A stretch of DNA of 18,604 bases from CAWEZN01 sp964498015 (GCA_964498015.1 CAZCFT010000049.1:1-18604); one strand, 5' to 3'. Shown: positions 1 through 7,990, counted from the first letter of the stretch. The notes: generated by a model not told the origin, from the letters alone. Numbers and translations are program-made.

Positions 1-105
1 GTGGTTGCTAACTCATTGCTGAGCGGCAGGCCACACCTCGGCCAAAGCCTCGGCAAGACCAGCCGCAACAAAATATGGGGCAATTTCAGTAGCCCCTTGA
101 CAGAG
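1..105 (+). repeat. Interspersed structured repeat, family B copy 1 (possibly cut by the window edge)
   Basis: This stretch matches 3829-3905 and 10985-11062 over about 75 bases. Shared blocks are GTTGCTAACTCATTGC (copies 1 and 3), CCTCGGC...AAGCCTCGG, and GCAAC followed by a TATGGG block. The GTTGC near the start and GCAAC near the end can pair, with a GGC-loop-GCC core between them, so an RNA or single-stranded form would fold. Two more small stems follow: GGGGC/GCCCC (77-96) and CCTTGA/TCAAGG (about 97-115). It lies just downstream of the amidase gene, which ends at 193 on the minus strand, so it may serve as its 3' end. Its function is not known to me. Confidence 0.7.
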
Positions 106-192
106 TATCAAGGTATGGGGTATTCAAATTAAAAACGCCGCACGAGGGCACAGCTTTGAGAAATCGGTATTGATCAAAATCGATTATTTCAT

Positions 193-2529
193 CTATTTCA
201 TCAGAACCATCTTCTCAGTGGCAGAGAACTTGCCGGCGTCGACTTTATAGAAGTAGATACCAGAAGCCTGAGCTTCAGCATTCCACTCAATCTGGTGGGC
301 TCCAGCTTCGTTGTATCCGGAGGTCTCGAACAGTTTCTGACCGACCAAGTTGTAGATGGAGACTGTCCAGTTGGAGGCGACCGGTAGAGCCAGATCAATC
401 GTTGTGATCGAATTGAAGGGATTTGGGTAGTTCTGGCTGAACTTATAATCTTTCTGCAACTGGGAATTCATGTTGGTCGAAAGCGTGGCGCCGCCATAAG
501 TTGCCGCCTCGACGGAGATTAGAGCGCCCGAGCCGCTTAGATTGAGAACTTCGCCACTGGTGATGGCGCGTCCAGGCTCCATGCTGTAAACCAAAACGCG
601 GGTTGTCCCATTGATATGACCATACTTCATTTCCATTCCGGAAGCCGCATTGCCGAGGGTAGGATGACCTTCGCCCTTAAACACAAACAGGACTGCTCCA
701 ATATCTACCGATGTCTTGACACGAACAGATGTGGTGTCTGAATGAAATTCCGCGATCGCGCCGGGAGCTAGTTTCTCCAGTGGAAGAGAGACGCCTGCGA
801 CTACCCTAATTAAGTAAACCAAGTCCGCCGGCGACAATACGATGCCGTCGCCGTTAACCTCGGTGGCCGCTATTTGAGCTTCCAGATTGATTGTAAAAGC
901 CGCCAAATCGATGATAAAGTAGTTCGTGAAGACTATTGCATCACCCATTTCATAGGCAACACCGTTCTGATTGACATCACCCCGACTATCGCGCGGATCT
1001 CGCCATTCTATTCGAAAGCGATGGGATATAACTGTGTCTCGGTTGCCCACCATGTCATAAGCGATTATCCGCAGGAAACAGCTGTCGGAGGGGAGATTGG
1101 GCACTATCCAATTATAGCATCCGATATCCTTGGAGCGGGCGATTGCATTTCTATTTGCAGTATCGTCGGATAGAATTTCGCCTACCAATTGATCCGTTTC
1201 ACGGCCTTTATTTCCAGCATGCGAATCATTTTCCGCCATTTGCTCATTGTCTGAAACCGCATGCGGTTTCAGCGCACTCGGCACACCATCATCGGATGAA
1301 CTGGCCGGATAATCCTTGGTGCAACCGGTGTAATTGTACTTAAGGGGACCGGCAAATGCCATCCAATTCTTTTTATTATTGGTAGACAGATATACATAAA
1401 GGGAACAGGACTGCATCACACCCGGGAAGGCCTGCCATTTTATTGGCACAGTATCCAGTCTCTTTATTTCAGATACCGTTGGAGCAGGCTCAATCAAGTC
1501 AAGATAGACCGGTCCACCCTTATACATGGCCTGATACCAGTGGAGGCCCAAAAAATCCCAATCAATCGTAATGTCCCAATATCTGTTTGGGGTCCAATCG
1601 ATTAGGTTAAAGAAAATACCGTCTCTATGTTCCCAACGGACGAAATTATACCAATATCCGTCCTCATAAAAATTGGATAATGCGTAGAGGGTATGCCATT
1701 CACCCATAAGCCAGCAGTCATGATATGGCACTGTATCATTGCGACCGTCAATACCGATTTCATGACTCTGCATAAGGGATTCGATATAATAGTTATAAGT
1801 AATTTCCGCAAAGCCCTGCTTTTTCCAGAAGCTTAGAATGCCCTTATAAAGGCCGTCAGCCTCCGCCTCTCGGTGGTAATTGAAATTATAATAGAATTCG
1901 TCGGCCTCGCTGAATACAGAAATAAAGGAAGCCTCGCTTATGGTAGATGCCATATATGTATATTTTATCACAATAAGCGAGTCACTTTCCCAGACAGTAT
2001 CTTTTGCGCTGTAGGAATATCCGAAATTATCATGAATTCGATAAGCCACTTTTCTGGCTAGAGTGTCGGTATTATCCCTTGACCATCCCCCGTAGCCATA
2101 GGCGGAGTCAGTAATTGGAATTGTAGGCAAAGAGCAATAATAAGCCATTGAGTACTGCGTCGTATGATTTGAGGTATCACGAGGACTATTATGATGAATT
2201 GAAATGAACGCGTCAGCTCCGTAGTTATTTGCCATTCTGGCCCGATTATAATTCGAGACTCCTTCATCTGTCGTTCTAGTAAATAGATAAGACCCCATAA
2301 GCTCACCGCTGTCCAGACTGTCCTTTAGAACAATTCCGACTTGCAAGTTAACATCCTTTTCATAATATCCAGTGATATATGTCTTGCAGCCCTTCGCATA
2401 ATTACCGCCATGGCCAGGATCAACGCAAACGCTAAAACCATAAGCTTTGCATGATAGGATCACCAATAAGAAGCCACATTTGATAATCAACAGCCCGTAA
2501 AATCCGTAATTTATTTCTTTGGATTTCAT
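193..2529 (-). CDS. Secreted N-acetylmuramoyl-L-alanine amidase with dockerin-like segment and T9SS sorting domain
   Basis: A zinc amidase of the Amidase_3 family, which cleaves the MurNAc-L-Ala bond of peptidoglycan. After an N-terminal hydrophobic signal (about residues 10-31) comes the catalytic domain (32-240). It has DPGHGG (H40), YEKD (E57), SIHHN (H112) and the late catalytic glutamate in TISEAS (E199). Residues about 345-505 look Ig/Fn3-like, interrupted by a hydrophilic insert (about 408-470). Residues 516-575 carry two DxNxNG / VNGDG loops typical of a type I dockerin repeat. Residues 694-778 (NYPNPFN ... GIYFYKV ... EKMVLMK) are a Por/type IX C-terminal sorting domain, so export through the outer membrane is expected. 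The start is ATG with GGGGGAG just upstream, overlapping the stop of the upstream gene (ATGA). ILSC (C27) could be a lipobox, but a cleaved signal fits a T9SS cargo better. Confidence 0.9.
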   Translation of the reverse strand: MKSKEINYGFYGLLIIKCGFLLVILSCKAYGFSVCVDPGHGGNYAKGCKTYITGYYEKDVNLQVGIVLKDSLDSGELMGSYLFTRTTDEGVSNYNRARMANNYGADAFISIHHNSPRDTSNHTTQYSMAYYCSLPTIPITDSAYGYGGWSRDNTDTLARKVAYRIHDNFGYSYSAKDTVWESDSLIVIKYTYMASTISEASFISVFSEADEFYYNFNYHREAEADGLYKGILSFWKKQGFAEITYNYYIESLMQSHEIGIDGRNDTVPYHDCWLMGEWHTLYALSNFYEDGYWYNFVRWEHRDGIFFNLIDWTPNRYWDITIDWDFLGLHWYQAMYKGGPVYLDLIEPAPTVSEIKRLDTVPIKWQAFPGVMQSCSLYVYLSTNNKKNWMAFAGPLKYNYTGCTKDYPASSSDDGVPSALKPHAVSDNEQMAENDSHAGNKGRETDQLVGEILSDDTANRNAIARSKDIGCYNWIVPNLPSDSCFLRIIAYDMVGNRDTVISHRFRIEWRDPRDSRGDVNQNGVAYEMGDAIVFTNYFIIDLAAFTINLEAQIAATEVNGDGIVLSPADLVYLIRVVAGVSLPLEKLAPGAIAEFHSDTTSVRVKTSVDIGAVLFVFKGEGHPTLGNAASGMEMKYGHINGTTRVLVYSMEPGRAITSGEVLNLSGSGALISVEAATYGGATLSTNMNSQLQKDYKFSQNYPNPFNSITTIDLALPVASNWTVSIYNLVGQKLFETSGYNEAGAHQIEWNAEAQASGIYFYKVDAGKFSATEKMVLMK
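1251..1272. repeat. 22-bp perfect palindrome inside the amidase gene
   Basis: The half-site CTGAAACCGCA is followed immediately by its exact reverse complement, giving 22 bases with no mismatch. It encodes LKPHAVS (residues about 420-426) within a hydrophilic segment that interrupts an otherwise Ig-like domain. The position in an insert-like loop suggests an inserted palindromic element rather than ancestral coding sequence. No second copy is in this window. Confidence 0.75.
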
Positions 2530-3551
2530 CTCCCCCGCCTATGGATAACATAAGCCTTTCCGCCCGATAAGAAAGAAATCATTTGGCCGGTTGGCGAATA
2601 TACGGGTTCACGACAATTTTCCTTATTGGCAATTGTGTCTAGTATTGTGAGATTATTAGTGGCCAAATTGAAGACAGCTGATCTGAGGATTTCATAATTT
2701 TCGCCATCATCGCAATTTATTTGGAAAAGGACTTCCGGATATTTTGGATTAAAAGCTTCACATGCAAAATCGCAAAAAACAGTCTTGGGCGGAAATGGGC
2801 GAATCACCGTATCCAAATTAATTATGGTGGAATCCGATAACCTCACGATTAATCCCCCCTCGAAAATGTATGAATTATCCGAGCGTATTGCCGGCATAAA
2901 ATACGAGTCAGAGCGAGTCTTACCCCATATTTTTATTGAATCATTAAAATCTGTACGAACGACATACAATCCATCTTCACCCCAACTTATGATGTGATTG
3001 TCATTTAAGTTTAACGATTCCTGTGAATTGCCATATTTCCCAGCAACAAGATAGGCCTTGATCCCGCTCTTATTCTTTGCCAAATAAAGAACATTTCCCT
3101 CGAGGGTTTTTCGTGGACCGTCATAAGAAGGCAAATCTTTTTCTACCTGATCCTGCCAACTTTCGGTTTTGTCAATAATAATATTCTCGCCCTCTGTACT
3201 GATATCAATTATGCTCAGCTTAAAATGGGACTGGCCATTTCTTGAGATTTTTGAATGTATCACGATCTCATTATTGGACAGCCATTCATATTTCCAGGGC
3301 ATCATTTCCATTTTGCAGACCTGATGGCTCTGACCAAGTGTATCTGATAGCATCAGATAACCCTTATGGAAGTAAGATATCCACTGTCCGTCCGGCGACC
3401 ATTTTAGCGGGCCAATAAAGGGAACCGGATCCGCCGGGCCGATTTCGACCACTTTGGTAATCTTATAATCAATCCCCCATGCCGGCAGGCCGGAACAAAG
3501 AATGACCACAAGGGTCAAAAGCAGTGTGAAATTAAACAGATTTTTTCTCAT
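2526..3551 (-). CDS. Secreted TolB/WD40-like beta-propeller protein of unknown function
   Basis: 341 residues with a clear signal peptide (about 1-26, MRKN then a hydrophobic core ending GLPAWG). The mature part has repeated blade-like motifs: PLKWSPDGQWISYF at 48-61, WKYEWLSNNEIVIHS near 86-100 and EPVYSPTGQMISFLSGG near the C-terminus. The SPDG/SPTG turns are typical of the PD40/TolB-type propeller. No catalytic motif is visible, so a binding or scaffold role in the periplasm or outside the cell is an inference. The start is ATG with GAGGAGG about 6 bases upstream. Its stop overlaps the amidase start by four bases (ATGA), so the two are translationally coupled and probably act together at the cell surface. 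There is no sorting domain of its own. Confidence 0.75.
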   Translation of the reverse strand: MRKNLFNFTLLLTLVVILCSGLPAWGIDYKITKVVEIGPADPVPFIGPLKWSPDGQWISYFHKGYLMLSDTLGQSHQVCKMEMMPWKYEWLSNNEIVIHSKISRNGQSHFKLSIIDISTEGENIIIDKTESWQDQVEKDLPSYDGPRKTLEGNVLYLAKNKSGIKAYLVAGKYGNSQESLNLNDNHIISWGEDGLYVVRTDFNDSIKIWGKTRSDSYFMPAIRSDNSYIFEGGLIVRLSDSTIINLDTVIRPFPPKTVFCDFACEAFNPKYPEVLFQINCDDGENYEILRSAVFNLATNNLTILDTIANKENCREPVYSPTGQMISFLSGGKAYVIHRRGR

Positions 3552-3755
3552 CAGCGCCTCCTCGAAGATCGTTTAATTATTCTTACAGGGATATACTATG
3601 CACATATCTGGTAAATGCCAAAATGGATTGCCGTAGCAATTCAATTCGACAGTTAGATTCTGCCTCCTTCGTAACCGCCCGCCATCTGCATAGCCAGTGG
3701 GGACAGGATTTACAGCTTAAGCACCCGACTTTTCTCAATGGCCAGATACAATACT

Positions 3756-3783
3756 AATCTAATTATCAGATGGAATCTGTCAA
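3756..3783 (-). promoter_or_regulatory. Candidate sigma-70-type promoter for the propeller-amidase operon
   Basis: On the minus strand a perfect TTGACA (3783-3778) is followed after 16 bases by TAGATT (3761-3756), a 4/6 match to TATAAT. It would give a leader of about 200 bases before the ATG at 3551. The match is by eye only. Confidence 0.35.
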
Positions 3784-3828
3784 GAAAAATATTGGGAGAA
3801 TCTTGTCATGGGGAATCGGGGCAATATT

Positions 3829-3905
3829 GTGGGTGGCAGGTCACAGCTCGGCTAAAGCCTTGGCAAGACCAGCGGTAACTAAATATGGGGTTTTTTCAAT
3901 AGGCC
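3829..3905 (+). repeat. Interspersed structured repeat, family B copy 2
   Basis: It aligns with 1-105: GGCAGG, then a CTCGGC..AAGCCT..GGCAAGACCAGC block, a GTAAC in place of GCAAC, then AAATATGGGG and a similar tail ending near AGGCC. The left GTTGC arm is missing or diverged. It has the same orientation as copies 1 and 3 and lies between two divergently transcribed genes, just upstream of the glycosyltransferase. Confidence 0.65.
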
Positions 3906-3969
3906 ATCAAGAGCGAGCATGATTGCTTGACTTCATGGTCTAAATGGGGTAGTTTCGCTTTCGTATGGC

Positions 3970-6024
3970 ATGGTCAAGATGATCAGAAAAGTATTCCAAA
4001 ATATTGCGGGGAAAATGTGGATTGGGGGGGGGTTAGCCGTCGTCCTGGATTTGGTTTTTTTTCTGAAAGCTCCGTCAAAAGCCGGATTTGCCGAAATTGA
4101 TTTGGGGCTTTCCCCTTTATTGGCCAACTCTATTGGCTTCCTGCTTGCGGCGATTACCATATTGTTATCTTACGTTCTGGTTTCGAAGGGTTCCAGCCAA
4201 TTGTCGTTGGGTTCTTCAACAATCAAGAGAACGGCATATTATATTATTGCCGGCCTGATGATTTTTTACCTTCGCGGCGGCATGATGGCTCTGATGGTCA
4301 GTGTCTGGGGGTTGTCCTTCAAGATCGCGATTATTCCAGCGGCAATCTTGAGCGATATCTTAGTTTTGATAATTGGCGCTTATATTTATTTTCCTCTCCG
4401 CCAAAAGCCGGATTTGCCAATTCTTTCGGATGAATCTGCAGAAAATCAGAGATGGAAATTTTTCACAGTTGGATTGATTGTCTATCTTTTCGTTCTCCGG
4501 CTTCTTTATTTAGGGGCGCTTGAATTGATCCCTGAGGAGGCCTATTATTGGAATTACAGCCAGCATCCCGCCTGGGGGTATCTTGACCATCCGCCGATGG
4601 TGGCATGGCTTATTGCCGCGGGCACAGCTGTTTTCGGTACGACCGAATTCGGAATAAGAGTGGGAGCAGTTATCTGCTGGTTGATTACGGTCGTGTTTGT
4701 TTATGCTCTCACAAAACGGATATATGGAAAAGATGCCGGACTTTCTTCCATATTAATTCTTTCTGTCCTACCATTCTTCTGGGGCATTGGGAGCCTGATG
4801 ATGCCCGATGCGCCGCTTGCGGCCTGTTGGGCAGGAGGGCTTTATTTTTTATACCTGATCCTGATGGAGAAAAAGGCAAAGGCATGGTATGGCTTTGGAA
4901 TATGTATTGGGCTCGGCCTGATATCAAAATATACGATTGGAGTTTTACCGATTTCTGCCTTGTTGTTTGTCATTCTTGACCGGGAATCGCGAGGATGGCT
5001 CAAGAAGCCTCAACCATATTTGTCCATGGCAATTGCGTTTTTGCTATTCCTGCCGGTGATATTCTGGAATTCGGAGCATGGATGGGCATCTTTTGTTTTT
5101 CAGACTTCAAGGCGCTTGAATGAAACGTCGCAATTCTCTTTGCATCTGTTGCTTGGTTCGATAATTATTCTTCTGACTCCGCATGGTCTTCTGGCGGCGC
5201 TAAGTGCGCTTTGGCCGGTCCGTCAAAAGCCGGATTTACCAACGAAAGAAGCCAAGAATGCAGGAGATGGCGAAAATGACGCCAGAAGAGCGAGCTGTCA
5301 AAGGCCGGCCGGGGACGGATGGTTTTTATATGCAGTTGTACTGGTTCCCCTTTCGATTTTTGTATTCTTCAGTCTCAGCCACCAGCCTAAGCTAAATTGG
5401 ACAGGGCCAATCTGGCTATCGATTATTCCAGCCTATGCAGTGACAGTCACTCGATCAAAGATGAAGATCCTTTCCGTCAAAAGCCGGATTTACCAACGAA
5501 AAATGCAAAATTGGCTGCGCCGAAGTTGGGGAGTAACGGTGGTCATCTTGGCTCTTCTCTATGGCGGTTGTCTCTATTATCTCGCGTTTGGAATTCCGGG
5601 AATTCCGTATTTTACGAACATGGCCGATATTGCGGGCTGGCGAGACCTCGGAGCCAAAGTGAAAGCAATTGATTCAATAGTCACAAAAGAGACCGGCAAA
5701 AGACCATTGATAGTCGGCATGGATAAGTACAATATTTCCAGCGAGCTGGCATTTTATATAAATTCGGATGGCCCATCCAGAACGGCCGGAAGTCGCCTTT
5801 TTGGCGGCAATGGTCTTATGTACAATTATTGGTTTCCGGATTCTTTGCAGGCTGGAAAGGCAGTTATCATGGTAGGGAGAGATTCTTCATATCTTTTGGG
5901 CGCCCAAATCGGCAGATATTACGACAGCCTGAGCAATTTATATGGATTGACAGCTGAGTTGAATAATCAGGTTATTGAGCGGTTTTACTGTCGGATTGGA
6001 TATGGATACAAAGTGATTCGGTAG
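3970..6024 (+). CDS. Polytopic glycosyltransferase: GtrA-like domain fused to a GT39/GT83 (PMT/ArnT-like) domain
   Basis: 684 residues, strongly hydrophobic. Residues about 10-142 form four membrane segments resembling the GtrA family (LSPLLANSIGFLLA), proteins thought to handle polyprenyl-phosphate sugars. Residues 165-545 resemble the PMT_2/ArnT dolichyl- or undecaprenyl-phosphate-sugar transferases. The first loop has the acidic active-site motif PEEAYYWNYSQHP..GYLDHPP (189-209), followed by MMPDAPL (277-283) and the late HQPKLNWTGP (471-480). Residues 550-684 form a soluble tail, probably periplasmic. The likely role is transfer of a lipid-linked sugar to a protein, lipid or glycan at the outer face of the inner membrane; the acceptor is unknown. 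Four clear copies and one degenerate copy of repeat family A lie inside the gene, each in a hydrophilic loop. The start is uncertain: ATG at 3970 or 3979, neither with a good RBS. Confidence 0.8.
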   Translation: MVKMIRKVFQNIAGKMWIGGGLAVVLDLVFFLKAPSKAGFAEIDLGLSPLLANSIGFLLAAITILLSYVLVSKGSSQLSLGSSTIKRTAYYIIAGLMIFYLRGGMMALMVSVWGLSFKIAIIPAAILSDILVLIIGAYIYFPLRQKPDLPILSDESAENQRWKFFTVGLIVYLFVLRLLYLGALELIPEEAYYWNYSQHPAWGYLDHPPMVAWLIAAGTAVFGTTEFGIRVGAVICWLITVVFVYALTKRIYGKDAGLSSILILSVLPFFWGIGSLMMPDAPLAACWAGGLYFLYLILMEKKAKAWYGFGICIGLGLISKYTIGVLPISALLFVILDRESRGWLKKPQPYLSMAIAFLLFLPVIFWNSEHGWASFVFQTSRRLNETSQFSLHLLLGSIIILLTPHGLLAALSALWPVRQKPDLPTKEAKNAGDGENDARRASCQRPAGDGWFLYAVVLVPLSIFVFFSLSHQPKLNWTGPIWLSIIPAYAVTVTRSKMKILSVKSRIYQRKMQNWLRRSWGVTVVILALLYGGCLYYLAFGIPGIPYFTNMADIAGWRDLGAKVKAIDSIVTKETGKRPLIVGMDKYNISSELAFYINSDGPSRTAGSRLFGGNGLMYNYWFPDSLQAGKAVIMVGRDSSYLLGAQIGRYYDSLSNLYGLTAELNNQVIERFYCRIGYGYKVIR
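4072..4092 (+). repeat. Family A repeat copy 1, inside the glycosyltransferase
   Basis: CCGTCAAAAGCCGGATTTGC is read in frame 0, giving PSKAGFA (residues 35-41), in the loop between the first two membrane segments of the GtrA-like part. Confidence 0.8.
4398..4418 (+). repeat. Family A repeat copy 2, inside the glycosyltransferase
   Basis: CCGCCAAAAGCCGGATTTGC is shifted by two bases relative to copy 1, so it reads as RQKPDLP (144-150), exactly in the linker between the GtrA-like and PMT-like domains. Confidence 0.8.
5220..5247 (+). repeat. Family A repeat copy 3, inside the glycosyltransferase
   Basis: 28 bases starting CCGTCAAAAGCCGGATTTAC are identical to copy 4 at 5474. It is read as RQKPDLPTK (418-426) at the start of a roughly 35-residue hydrophilic loop between membrane segments. 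Confidence 0.85.
5295..5316 (+). repeat. Degenerate family A copy in the same cytoplasmic-type loop
   Basis: CTGTCAAAGGCCGGCC matches the core with a few changes. It reads as CQRPAGD (443-449), in the same frame as copies 2 and 3. It lies about 50 bases after copy 3 begins its loop, so the whole loop may be built from repeats. Confidence 0.45.
5474..5501 (+). repeat. Family A repeat copy 4, inside the glycosyltransferase
   Basis: The same 28 bases as copy 3 but in the third reading frame, giving VKSRIYQRK (503-511), in a basic loop just before a membrane segment. Copies 1-4 together use all three frames of one gene without a stop. Confidence 0.85.
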
Positions 6025-6049
6025 GATTTTCAGATTTTAGATTTTCTTG

Positions 6050-6095
6050 TCCGTCAACAGCCCGTCAAAAGCCGGGTTTACAACCGTTTACCAAG
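6050..6095 (+). repeat. Family A repeat copy 5 (partial tandem) between convergent genes
   Basis: A short TCCGTCAACAG unit runs directly into CCCGTCAAAAGCCGGGTTTA (6061 on) and a GTTTACCAAG tail. 26 bases from 6061 are identical to the copy at 7922. It fills the gap between the glycosyltransferase stop (6024) and the motB stop (6099). Confidence 0.8.
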
Positions 6096-6098
6096 ATA

Positions 6099-6944
6099 TT
6101 AGTCGATTTTTTCCGCTCTTTCGCCGCCTATATCGATATTCTTAAATTGCTCTTCGTAAGCTTCGTTCAAAACAATGATGGCCACACGGCGGTTGCGGGG
6201 GTCCTCCGGATTGGAGGCATATCTTAATTGCGTGTCGGCTTCGCCTCTTATTTGCAGAACCTGCTTGGCTTTCAGGCCGGAGGATTCCATCAATCGGCGG
6301 GCGCTGTTGGCACGGTCGGCGGAGAGTTCCCAATTTGAGTAATCGTTGGAGCTGTGAAAAGGCCGGGCATCGGTATGCCCCTCAATAACGATGCGGTTAG
6401 GGAGGCCTCCCAATTCTTGGGAAATCGCTGTGAGGAGTTGAATGGCTTTTGGTTTTAGTATGGGAGACGCGATATCGAAGAATATTGCCGAATCTGAATT
6501 AGCTGAGGCATCGATTAATTGAATTCTCAATCCTTCGTCGGTCATCTGAATCTCCACAAAATCCTTGAGTTTAGCCATTTCTGTGGACTGGCTGATTGTC
6601 TCGCGGATTTTGTCGCCGGCGGTAGATAATTTCTGTTTTTCTTCCTCGCGTTTCTTCTCGGCGTCAGCCTTCTCGAATTTCATGCTCTTTACCGGAGAAG
6701 AGCCTCCATCAAGGGTCCCCTTGCCGGTCTTATTGCTAAAACCGACGGGATCCCGAAAGTACCCACCTACTGCTTCCTTCACTTTGGGCGATTGCCCCAC
6801 CAGCCACATGACCAAAAAGAAGGCCATCATGGCAGTAACAAAATCGGCATAGGCGACTTTCCAAGCGCCGCCGTGGTGACCTCCATGTCCTCCCTTTTTT
6901 TTGACGACGATGACAGGCTGTTGATTTTTTTTTTCGTCCGCCAT
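6099..6944 (-). CDS. motB: Flagellar motor stator protein MotB
   Basis: 281 residues. Residues 1-27 are basic and glycine/histidine-rich cytoplasmic sequence. A single membrane helix (about 28-50) carries the proton-channel aspartate D34 in AYADFVTAMMAFFLVMWL. Then comes a plug/linker with a charged coiled-coil-like stretch (86-110), and a periplasmic OmpA-like peptidoglycan-binding domain (about 150-260, with IEGHTDARP, NWELSADRANSARRLM and PRNRRVAI). With MotA it forms the stator that couples ion flow to flagellar rotation and anchors it to the wall. It starts 9 bases after the motA stop with TAGGA as RBS, so the pair is an operon. No other flagellar genes are in the window. Confidence 0.95.
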   Translation of the reverse strand: MADEKKNQQPVIVVKKKGGHGGHHGGAWKVAYADFVTAMMAFFLVMWLVGQSPKVKEAVGGYFRDPVGFSNKTGKGTLDGGSSPVKSMKFEKADAEKKREEEKQKLSTAGDKIRETISQSTEMAKLKDFVEIQMTDEGLRIQLIDASANSDSAIFFDIASPILKPKAIQLLTAISQELGGLPNRIVIEGHTDARPFHSSNDYSNWELSADRANSARRLMESSGLKAKQVLQIRGEADTQLRYASNPEDPRNRRVAIIVLNEAYEEQFKNIDIGGERAEKID

Positions 6945-6953
6945 GAAATGATC

Positions 6954-7817
6954 CTAAGCTTTGGACATCTTAGTAGCTCGGCAGGCTTCTTCAACCTCCG
7001 AAAACCCGGGGCGAGCTTCACTGCTTATTACTCGGCGAGCGAACTCAACCGCTATAGAAGTCGCGAAACCTTTGTGGAAGGCCAGAAGTCCCTGCTTGAG
7101 ACAGGCATAATATCTTGCTTCGGAGTCAATAGAATATTGAATATTGGCTGCCAGCGGTTGAACAAAACCATAGGATAGCAATATCCCAAGAAATGTTCCC
7201 ACTAAGGCCGCGCCGACTTTCTCGCCTATTTCAGCCGGGGGACCGTCAATGGCTCCCATTGTTATCACAACGCCAAGCACCGCCGCCACAATACCCAGAC
7301 CCGGCAGGGCATCGCCGACTCTGGCAAGCGACAGAGCAGGTTGAGATTCCTCCGTATGATGGACCTCAAGATCAAGATCCATCATCCCTTCCAGATCGTG
7401 TTCGGGCACCCCCCCCATGATTATCAGCCGCATCGTATCGACGAGAAAATTCAGAGTATGATGATTTTTGATTATTTTGTCATATTTTGTAAGAATAGCG
7501 CTTTTGTCCGGACTCTCAATATGCGATTCCAAGCCGACAAGGCCGTCCTTTCGAGCAACATTAAACAGCTCATACATCATGGTTAACAGGTCGAGATAAT
7601 CCTGTTTTACGGGTCCGGCTTTCATAATGCTTGTTATTCTTGAAAGCGTAGCCTTGAGAACTCTCATCGGAACGCTGACGAGCAGTGTCCCAAGGGCGGC
7701 TCCGCCTATGATCAAGAATTCTGCCGGCTGAAAAAGAACCAAAAGATGCCCTTTTTCCATCAGAAAACCACTGACGATGGAGATAACGACAATGACAATG
7801 CCAATAATAGAGATCAT
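6954..7817 (-). CDS. motA: Flagellar motor stator protein MotA
   Basis: 287 residues, four membrane segments (about 1-21, 32-52, 168-190, 200-222) with a large cytoplasmic loop. The conserved loop charges ARKDGLVGLE (R89, E97) contact FliG in the known motors. The channel prolines are visible in DALPGLGIVAAVLGV (P172) and FVQPLA (P221). I place the start at 7817 (MISIIGIV), 14 codons inside the longest frame, because AAGGAAAAG lies at the right distance and because the extra N-terminal codons come from a family A repeat (7834-7860). It is co-transcribed with motB. Confidence 0.95.
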   Translation of the reverse strand: MISIIGIVIVVISIVSGFLMEKGHLLVLFQPAEFLIIGGAALGTLLVSVPMRVLKATLSRITSIMKAGPVKQDYLDLLTMMYELFNVARKDGLVGLESHIESPDKSAILTKYDKIIKNHHTLNFLVDTMRLIIMGGVPEHDLEGMMDLDLEVHHTEESQPALSLARVGDALPGLGIVAAVLGVVITMGAIDGPPAEIGEKVGAALVGTFLGILLSYGFVQPLAANIQYSIDSEARYYACLKQGLLAFHKGFATSIAVEFARRVISSEARPGFSEVEEACRATKMSKA

Positions 7818-7833
7818 AAAGCGCTTTTCCTTT

Positions 7834-7860
7834 CCGTCAACGGCCGGATTTACCAACAAG
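7834..7860 (+). repeat. Family A repeat copy 6, in the motA leader
   Basis: CCGTCAACGGCCGGATTTAC followed by CAACAAG. It is in plus orientation, thus antisense to motA, and ends just upstream of the motA ribosome binding site. Confidence 0.75.
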
Positions 7861-7921
7861 ATTGCGAGCTTGTTGTTTGATATATCGTCAAATTGTCGAA
7901 TTTCTAAATTGGTTGGTCTCG

Positions 7922-7990
7922 CCCGTCAAAAGCCGGGTTTACAACCGGGTTTACCAATCTGTCAGAAGCCCGTCAAAAGCTGGACTTTGC
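7922..7990 (+). repeat. Family A repeat copies 7 and 8, in tandem
   Basis: CCCGTCAAAAGCCGGGTTTA (7922 on, identical to 6061 on for 26 bases), a partial GGGTTTACCAATC unit, then CCCGTCAAAAGCTGGACTTT (from about 7969). The partial tandem layout resembles 6050-6095. Confidence 0.75.

Larger units (their letters stand above)
3552..3969. other. Divergent intergenic region between propeller operon and glycosyltransferase
   Basis: A 418-base gap. It holds the RBS of the minus-strand gene (about 3557-3565), a candidate minus-strand promoter (3756-3783) and family B repeat copy 2 (3829-3905). I see no ORF or RNA gene of substance. No convincing ribosome binding site precedes the ATG at 3970. Confidence 0.6.

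Noticed and set aside
6565..7586. Plus-strand reading frames over motA/motB
   Set aside because: They are shadows of the well-supported minus-strand stator genes, with no family motif or RBS.
4072..7990. Family A repeats as a CRISPR array
   Set aside because: Spacing is irregular (tens to over a thousand bases), copies lie inside genes and are degenerate, and no cas gene is present.
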